Assembly (NCBI RefSeq): GCF_000340215.1
Contig: NW_006921533.1
Coordinates: forward strand, 6,167,424-6,231,423
Direction of reading: 5' to 3'
Length of the DNA: 64,000 nucleotides
DNA from: Pseudocercospora fijiensis CIRAD86
Lineage: Eukaryota > Ascomycota > Dothideomycetes > Mycosphaerellales > Mycosphaerellaceae
Shown here: positions 58,326 to 64,000 of the stretch, piece after piece
Numbering within the stretch: position 1 is the first letter of the stretch
How the letters are laid out: every line of letters begins with the position of its first letter
Program-made: the position numbers and the translations under genes
The notes under the pieces: generated by a model
What the model saw: the letters and a program-made list of their open reading frames with translations, nothing else
Told to the model about the DNA's origin: nothing
Databases searched by the model: none

Positions 58326-58671
58326 TGTTACGGTTACTCGCGACAGATCGTTAAGTAACTTCTTATTACGTATAAGCCGAGGCTTCTTTAGAGAGGCTAA
58401 TACAAGCGGAAAGTAGAGATAGAATAATTAGTATAAAGGTAATTCTAATTAGTAAGTAGGTAATATAAGTTAAACGCCTCGAGCTATAAGGGCATTCCGG
58501 CGTTCCTAAATACAAAGGAGATATCTTGTCTATAGTCGTAAGCGACGTAAGCGACGCTATCGCTTTCGACCGCTCCTATCGCTCCTAGTAAGATAGAGCA
58601 ATAGCTTAGCCTACTAGTCTTAGCGTCGCTCTAAGATTATATAAGGACTCTAACTAATTAGATTCGTAATA
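58326..58671 (-). repeat. Gypsy-2 5' LTR (346 bp)
   Basis: Keeps TGTTACGG at its plus-strand start. Contains TTAAACGC at 58470-58477, repeated in inverted orientation at 58316-58323, 2 nt outside the LTR. Confidence 0.93.
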
Positions 58672-58676
58672 CTATA

Positions 58677-60050
58677 GATGCTAGTTACAAACGATATTCT
58701 TAGAACTAGGAAATATCTCTTAACAAGCTAGCATTAAAGCCTCTTTACGGTTAGTACCGATAACAATTAGCATAGCGCAACTAGCGGCTTTAAAGGCTTG
58801 TTTAATAGATATAAGAAGTTATATAAAATCGGCCTTGTTAGGCTTCGGACGGACAAGGCTAATACCGAGCTTAATCGTGTCGTTTAACGGTCTAGTAGCG
58901 ACTATGTCTAATAACTCGAGGTTGTATAGGTTAGTCGAATACGTAGTATCTAGAATAAGCGTATATAGTGTCCGCTTAAAGGCTTTAATTAAGACTAGAT
59001 AAAGAGCTACTATAGATTTAATAGCGCTATTAGGTCTAGTTTAAATATCCTTATAGATATCGTATTCTTCGAGCAATTTAACTATCCGCTCGGCCTAATT
59101 AGCTTCTCGTCGTACGTTAAGGTTTCGAAGCTAAGAGATATTATATAGGTTTTATAGTTTAATAATAACACTACGGCCTCGGAAATAGGCTATTATCTTA
59201 GAGGTTAGTATTCGTACGGACTAAAGCCGTTCTAATTACTCGAGGAAGTTAGCCGTTCTTAAGCGGCTTCTATAGACAGTAAGGCTAACAACGTCGTTAG
59301 GTCTATAATTATAGTAACAGTAAGCTTCTTTACTCGAATAGCGGATAGTCTAGCTACTAGAAGGGTTAGAAGGGTCGATAGCAACGGCGTAGAAGTAGAA
59401 CTAAAACCCTATCTTCTTAGTTGTTATTTTCCTTCGAGTCGTATTCTACGTCCTTTTATTAGGCTAACTAAAGCACCTACAGATATAGAGATAGCGATAT
59501 TTGATACCTTTACTATTCTTCCGCGGCTTCTACTCCTTAAACTCGTATCCCTTTACCTTTCTAAACTCTTCCTATATATACTTCTTAAGCGCTATATACG
59601 ATATAAAGTCGACTTCGCGAGGCATTAGCCTACGGGGGAGCGCTTTCTTCGAGAATAGGTGCTTCTACGGCCTTAGAGAGACTAATCGATATTTAGGTAG
59701 AGACACACGCTCGCGCGGTAGCGATAGTAAGCGCGAGCGGCCTCGAATACGTATCTCCGAGATAAATTAAACCTTTTCCTACGACTCGACAACTACCGCC
59801 GAGAGCGCGCCTTCTACCTCTATTTCTACCTCTTCCTACGACTTAACAACTACCGCCGAAGGCGCGCCTTCTACCTCTATTTCTACCTCTTCCTACGACT
59901 TAATAACTACCGCCGCCGAAGGCGCGCCTTCTACCGCCGCTACCGCCGCCTCGTTACTACTACCGCCGGCGATAACATTATCGAGAAACTCGTCGTACGA
60001 TAGAGATTCAGCTATTTTCGATAGATACTAGTAATCTACTACAAAAGGGG
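58677..60050 (-). pseudogene. MULE transposase, N-terminal and catalytic part
   Basis: Carries the FAR1-like region (VKGYEFKE, then KNSKGIKYRYLYL) and the MULE core motif around TTYSTNLYNLELLDIV with IKLGISL after it. The frame leads to the Gypsy-2 target site and resumes at 51329. Confidence 0.72.
59776..59945 (-). repeat. 57-bp tandem repeat, three units, in MULE N-terminus
   Basis: Three units of about 57 bp (19 codons), the last with an extra CCG and then CCG triplets. On the minus strand they code an acidic EVEIEVEGA.SAVV unit in frame with the transposase. Confidence 0.8.
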
Positions 60051-60610
60051 GAAGAAATGCGAATTTTAGGTCTACGGTAGAATTCGAGGCGCGACTTCCT
60101 AGGTAACGCGCTCCGCGCCTGTTAACAACACCAACCAAGAATAGATATAATATATAATAGGTGGAAACAGCACGTAATCTCATTCAGCGCGATTCTACAT
60201 TAGTATATCCACTGGGGCTCGGGCGGGCAGCTGGGGCTCGGTATAAGTGCCAGGGCGCTTTCTTGATGAACCTCTTTTGAACATTGATGGAGGCTCTCAG
60301 GGACAGGAGTCCACACTGTTCGCATCCTCGACTCATTTGCATTGAGAAGAAATGACACGCGACCTTCCGCCATCGATAGCGCCCGAGCATGTGAATCGCT
60401 GCTGAAATGCTGACACCTCGGCAGAGAGGAAGCGGAGATCTTTCTATCCAACATCCAGCATCAACGGGCAGAACATTCGTATAGTCTTATACGAACCTTC
60501 TCAATGGGAATAGCTTTACCGCTTCCGTGAGGCATCAAAATATCGTAAGAGTCTTCCATTTTCCGGTTGCGTTGAGTCCCTCCGGTTACCAACCAACAGT
60601 GTCAATCAAG
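60051..60610. other. MULE edge and upstream region of nitronate monooxygenase
   Basis: RIP-type sequence fades at about 60130; from there composition is normal. The NMO frame is open upstream to about 60527 but the family-like start is at 60611. Small minus-strand open frames (60184-60454) show no family features. Confidence 0.5.
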
Positions 60611-61809
60611 ATGGCCTCTCAAGGACCTATTTCCACAGCCTTGACCGATCTGCTAGGCGTAAAGCATCCGATCATGCTTGCCGGAATGGACCAAGTTGCA
60701 GGACCGGAGCTGGCAGCCGCTGTCACAGCAGCTGGAGGCTTTGGCACTGTTGGCGGAGCCCGCTACACACCGAAAATGCTTCGAGAAATGCTGGCAGAAC
60801 TGAAGTCAGAATTGAAGAAACGAGGCTGTGAGAACGCACCTTTCGGCGTCGATATCCTCCTGCCGCAAGTCGGTGGCTCGGCAAGGAAAACGAATTATGA
60901 CTATACTCATGGCCACCTCGACGAGTTATTGGATATCATCATTGACAGTGGCGCGAGGCTTTTCGTTTCTGCTGTTGGTGTGCCGCCGAAATCAGCTATT
61001 GAAAAGCTTCATAAAGCCAATGTGCTTGTTATGAATATGATTGGGCATCCAAAACATGTGCATAAGGCTTGCGCAGCTGGCGTTGACATGATATGTGCAC
61101 AAGGTGGTGAGGCTGGTGGGCATACAGGAGATATTCCTTCGATGGTTTTGATTCCAGCCTGTGCGGATATCTGTAAGCAATACAACTCTCCGTTGACTGG
61201 TCAGCCAGTCGTTCTTGTTGGGGCGGGTGGCATCAACGATGGTCGAAGTGTAGCTGCTGCTTTGACCCTGGGTGCTAGTGGTGTTTGGGTAGGCACTCGA
61301 TTCATTCCCAGTGTGGAGAGTAAGGCACCGGAAAACTGGAAGAAGCAGTATGTCGTTCGAGTTCACCTGTCAGAGCCTCTTGAGCTGACCATCGCAGGGT
61401 CATTGATGCAGGCTATGATTCTCTGGTGAAACTCACCATCTGGTCTGGACGACCACTTCGTGCTCTCCGAAACCCATATCTCGATGATTGGGAGACGAAT
61501 CGACAAGCCGAGATAAAGGACTTGACCTCTAGAGGTATTGTCCCACTCGTCCATGAGCTTGACAAGTTGCACGAGACTGGGAAGCTCACGGATGAGATTG
61601 AGGATGCAGCGGCTTTGAGGTGAGTCTAGCACAATCAGATGCAGCAATCCAAGTACTGATGCGTTCTGTGCAGACCGGCTGGTATAGTAGTTGGCTCCGT
61701 CAACAAAGCAGGGCAGACTGCCGCTGAGATTGTTTCCGAAATGGTAGAAGAAACAGTTCGTGCTCTCGGGCAGGCAGCGAAAACTACAAATAAATCATCA
61801 AAATTGTAG
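60611..61809 (+). CDS. Nitronate monooxygenase (2-nitropropane dioxygenase family)
   Basis: CDS is join(60611..61347,61398..61619,61674..61809), 364 aa. Introns are 50 bp (GTATGT, branch GCTGAC, CGCAG) and 54 bp (GTGAGT..TGCAG). The first must be removed to get from WKKQ to VIDAGYDSLVKLTIWSGRPLR. An FMN-binding TIM barrel: PIMLAGMDQVAGPELAAAV near the N-terminus, GGFGTVGGARYTP, the phosphate/active-site block AQGGEAGGHTG (about residues 161-172), VVLVGAGGINDGRSVAAAL and GTRF. The family oxidises alkyl nitronates such as propionate-3-nitronate using FMN and oxygen, protecting against these toxins. Cytosolic by lack of a signal. Start chosen at MASQG; ATG 60527 would add 28 residues. Confidence 0.9.
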
Positions 61810-62089
61810 ATGCTCTATGGATGTAGGCGTGGCGTCAAAGCATGCACAAAAGGGCTGATGATGTGGACATTGTACCCTGTCTCGCGTTCTGAAGGGGGAG
61901 CAAAATGAATGGCTGTTCTAGGTTGCTGGCTAGTAATCATTGCAGAATCAGCCTACCAGCTGAGCCAAGTCTCTTTGGGAAGGTTTGACGGTCTTTCCTA
62001 AGTTTGATTGTGAAATTTAGATGTATTTTATCAAAGGACTGTCCCAGAAAGGAGTGGCATGCATTCATTCTGAACATAATAGAAAGCAT

Positions 62090-63469
62090 TCAGGGTATCC
62101 ACGAACCGCGTAACAGGCGTTTTGTATTCTCCCCCAGGAAGTACAGTGGCCAAATCTTCCAATAGCCAAGTTCGATAAATGGGTTGACCAGGAATGTGAA
62201 CGAGTAGCTCATGAATAGCAAAACCCACAGCAGTCTCAAGATTCTCTCTAGGAATCGAGCCGAGCCAAGCCGTCGAGAAACCATCGTGATGAATCTTTCC
62301 ACTATAGTGACCTCGAGCAAGATGCCTATGGGTTGTATCCAGAAAAACGTAGCGATGCTCAACATAAGCTCCCAAGGCCCATAGACTGCTGCAGATCTAG
62401 GCTCTGGCGGAACGAGTCCCATATGAGTAATTCCGCTCAATGTGAAGGCGCTGACACAGATGCAAGCATATCTTGCTAAGCCGCCTCTTTTCAGCCGCAG
62501 CTTTGTCGCAAGCCATCGACCCGGCTCACTAATAGCATGCCGCATCTGCTGATGCCACCAGCGTCCCCACAGGCCTCTCAGTCCATCGTCCAGAACAGCA
62601 GAGAAGGGACCGAAATGAGGACGTGGCCATGTATGAGGTGACCAACGTGCATTTGGAGAGGCAGCGATGAAGCTGGCAACAACTGGCAAAAGGTGTTGAG
62701 GAAACCACATCAACATCAACAGGCTGTAGAGATACATGGCGAGGACCCAGGGTCGGAGAATTGCTCTGGGCAAGGCTTGTTGGATGATGTCCACCATCAA
62801 TGACATAGGTTCACCATCAGTTCCGTACGGTAGTAGCAGCGACTGTCCAGGCCTCGAGAAGAAGTCATCGTGAGCCTTAAGCTGGAGGGCCAACGGCATG
62901 GTGATTACGACCGTGGGCACGAGCAGATACAGAATGCCTTTGATGAAGGCCACCCTAGATCTAGAGACATATGGCCGAGACACGTTGGCGTCATGAGATG
63001 CCAAACCGATCTCCCAGCTTGTCAGAGGTCGATTGCCGAGCAAAGCAAAGACCCATTGAAGTCGCGGCCAGAGATTGGAAGGATATGGTTCTTTGACGAC
63101 ATTGCCCAGATCCTGCCTGTGCTCGTTCGCCTCGCTTTGAAGGTCAATCACCAGTCTTCTGAAGTCTTTCCTAGGATCCTTGAATACCAGGAAGAAGAAG
63201 CTCCACCATACCGTATCAACACTGATGACGTCTACACCTCTCATCGCAATCCAAGCATGAATGGTCGAGCCAAGGATGACCGGCATTGCAAGGATCGCGA
63301 GACCATTATGAGAGATAATAGATGGCGGGACCAGGAGGCATATCGGAAGCAGGAGCTGAGGGACGAAGTACGAAATGCTTTGTGGTCCAGGGACGATGGT
63401 GTTTACGAGCTCCAGATAGGCTGGGAAGAAGGAGGTCTGAAAAGCGTGCCAGCTGCTGAACGAGAACAT
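62090..63469 (-). CDS. Wax-synthase-domain membrane O-acyltransferase (MBOAT_2 type)
   Basis: One exon, 459 aa. About eight hydrophobic segments are visible, for example near residues 33-52, 55-75, 175-195 and 245-270. The signature LWGRWWHQQMRHAI (about 300-315) and the later THMGL histidine (about 355) fit the wax synthase-like domain PF13813, a branch of membrane-bound O-acyltransferases. Fungal members transfer acetyl or longer acyl groups to sterols, terpenoids or other metabolites at the ER membrane. The substrate is unknown, and no biosynthetic core enzyme is nearby, so a cluster role is not supported. Its 5' end faces out of the window. Confidence 0.85.
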   Translation of the reverse strand: MFSFSSWHAFQTSFFPAYLELVNTIVPGPQSISYFVPQLLLPICLLVPPSIISHNGLAILAMPVILGSTIHAWIAMRGVDVISVDTVWWSFFFLVFKDPRKDFRRLVIDLQSEANEHRQDLGNVVKEPYPSNLWPRLQWVFALLGNRPLTSWEIGLASHDANVSRPYVSRSRVAFIKGILYLLVPTVVITMPLALQLKAHDDFFSRPGQSLLLPYGTDGEPMSLMVDIIQQALPRAILRPWVLAMYLYSLLMLMWFPQHLLPVVASFIAASPNARWSPHTWPRPHFGPFSAVLDDGLRGLWGRWWHQQMRHAISEPGRWLATKLRLKRGGLARYACICVSAFTLSGITHMGLVPPEPRSAAVYGPWELMLSIATFFWIQPIGILLEVTIVERFITMVSRRLGSARFLERILRLLWVLLFMSYSFTFLVNPFIELGYWKIWPLYFLGENTKRLLRGSWIP

Positions 63470-64000
63470 CGACCTAGCTGTAAGCCCTGGATCCGATGTT
63501 TGCCCGTGGATTTGATCAGTCTAGCGGTATGATCAAGATGATTCTTCTCGTATCGTCCGACGTCCATGACGCTGACGGTCTGACTCCACGAACGCTGTTT
63601 CCGGCATCCGGCAGCAAGGTCTCCAGACGATGCCGAGCAGAATCATCCGTACAATAAATTCAATCCTTCAAGCGCATCAGGGCCAGCAAAGACATGTTTT
63701 GTCACTCAAAATTTTCCAATGAGGTCTATCGAGCACGCGATGTGATCACGGCTTCCTTGGCCGAGTCTCCTCCGCGTCACGCGAAGTCGCGGAGTCAGTC
63801 GCATTGTACTCCTACCGCATTCCTCTGTAATATGATCTCGAATGCCCAGCATTCCATTGCCATGCGCCGGCTCCCACCTTGCTTCGGTCCGAATGTACAT
63901 ATTACCACGCCCGTACCATGGGCGACACTGATCCCCTGAACCACACTCTTCCTCGCGACGAGCACCATCTGCCACGTCCAAGTCCAAGCTATAAGCCTGC
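63470..64000. other. Right edge, upstream of acyltransferase
   Basis: 531 bp of ordinary composition. Short frames on both strands (for example 63706-63987, minus) are unrecognised. Probably promoter of the acyltransferase and the flank of an outside gene. Confidence 0.4.

Larger units (their letters stand above)
51330..58671 (-). mobile_element. Ty3/gypsy chromovirus Gypsy-2, complete ends, RIP-killed, with assembly gap
   Basis: 346-bp LTRs (51330-51675 and 58326-58671) with ends TGTTACGG..CCGTAACA, partly mutated. Target duplication CTATA is perfect (51325-51329, 58672-58676) and lies inside the MULE transposase. Gag-pol is minus strand, so the right LTR is 5'. A purine tract (minus strand AAGGAGGGGGATAG) adjoins the 3' LTR at 51676-51689. 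881 N at 53703-54583 hide part of RNase H/integrase. Confidence 0.93.
49880..60050 (-). mobile_element. MULE (Mutator-like) DNA transposon relic, split by Gypsy-2
   Basis: The transposase reads on the minus strand in two parts, 58677-60050 and 49880-51329, joined across Gypsy-2. Order: acidic 19-residue repeats (59776-59945), a FAR1-like N-terminal domain near 59480-59620, the DDE core with LDTTYSTNLYNLELLDIV (near 58905-58955) and EIFPSSKNIVC (near 58690), GYKTTSRVES near 51030, a SWIM zinc-finger pattern CTCNDYLTKTHSYPYKH near 50660-50720, and a Gln-rich tail near 49900-50200. All parts hold RIP-type stops. I could not match terminal inverted repeats, so the outer limits are approximate. 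Confidence 0.75.

Noticed and set aside
60611..63469. Nitronate monooxygenase and acyltransferase as part of a secondary metabolite cluster
   Set aside because: No polyketide, peptide or terpene core enzyme, transporter or regulator lies nearby in the window; two genes are not enough.

Overview
The window looks like nuclear DNA of a filamentous ascomycete. Short introns (47-98 bp) with GT..AG ends and CTAAC/CTGAC-like branch sites interrupt the genes. Large AT-rich blocks are almost free of CpA/TpG and full of TpA and in-frame TAG/TAA, the mark of repeat-induced point mutation (RIP). A Dothideomycete is my inference from gene content and style, not something proven here. About 60 percent of the window is dead transposon.

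Host genes left to right: a mitochondrial K+/H+ exchange-family protein (2237-3204, +), a short-chain dehydrogenase (3946-4862, +), class V chitin synthase with myosin-like head (5235-10864, -), class VII chitin synthase (30108-35560, +), a Bet1-type SNARE (36093-36885, +), a type II NADH dehydrogenase broken by a 691-bp insertion (37553-39652, +), a decayed amino-acid permease (40132-40559, -), an aldo-keto reductase with one in-frame stop (40633-41963, -), a tRNA-Leu-like gene (42293-42401, -), a nitronate monooxygenase (60611-61809, +) and a wax-synthase-type O-acyltransferase (62090-63469, -).

The main structure is the chitin synthase pair. The two genes are head to head, as in other filamentous ascomycetes, but the shared intergenic region has grown from about 1.8 kb to 19.2 kb. 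One PIF/Harbinger DNA transposon (11504-28960, TIRs and 3-bp target site readable) landed between them. It was then hit by two Ty3/gypsy elements, called here Gypsy-3 (12637-19401, TSD GGTCT) and Gypsy-1 (20132-27246, TSD CTTAA). A solo LTR of the Gypsy-1 family (107-302, TSD GATAG) sits in another decayed repeat at the left edge.

From 42.7 to 60.1 kb lies a second repeat block: a RIP-damaged LINE (about 43.4-48.3 kb) bordered by 11-bp-period minisatellites, and a MULE transposon (about 49.9-60.05 kb) split by Gypsy-2 (51330-58671, TSD CTATA; it holds an 881-bp assembly gap). All three gypsy elements appear to encode an integrase-end chromodomain. All three have, at or 2 nt from the 5' LTR, a site repeated in inverted orientation inside the LTR, which fits Tf1/sushi-type self-priming. 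Gypsy-2 also carries, antisense to pol, a decayed frame with the spacing of a Zn2Cys6 cluster followed by a charged helical region.

Coordinates of spliced genes come from reading splice sites by eye. Functions rest on motif recognition; no search was run.
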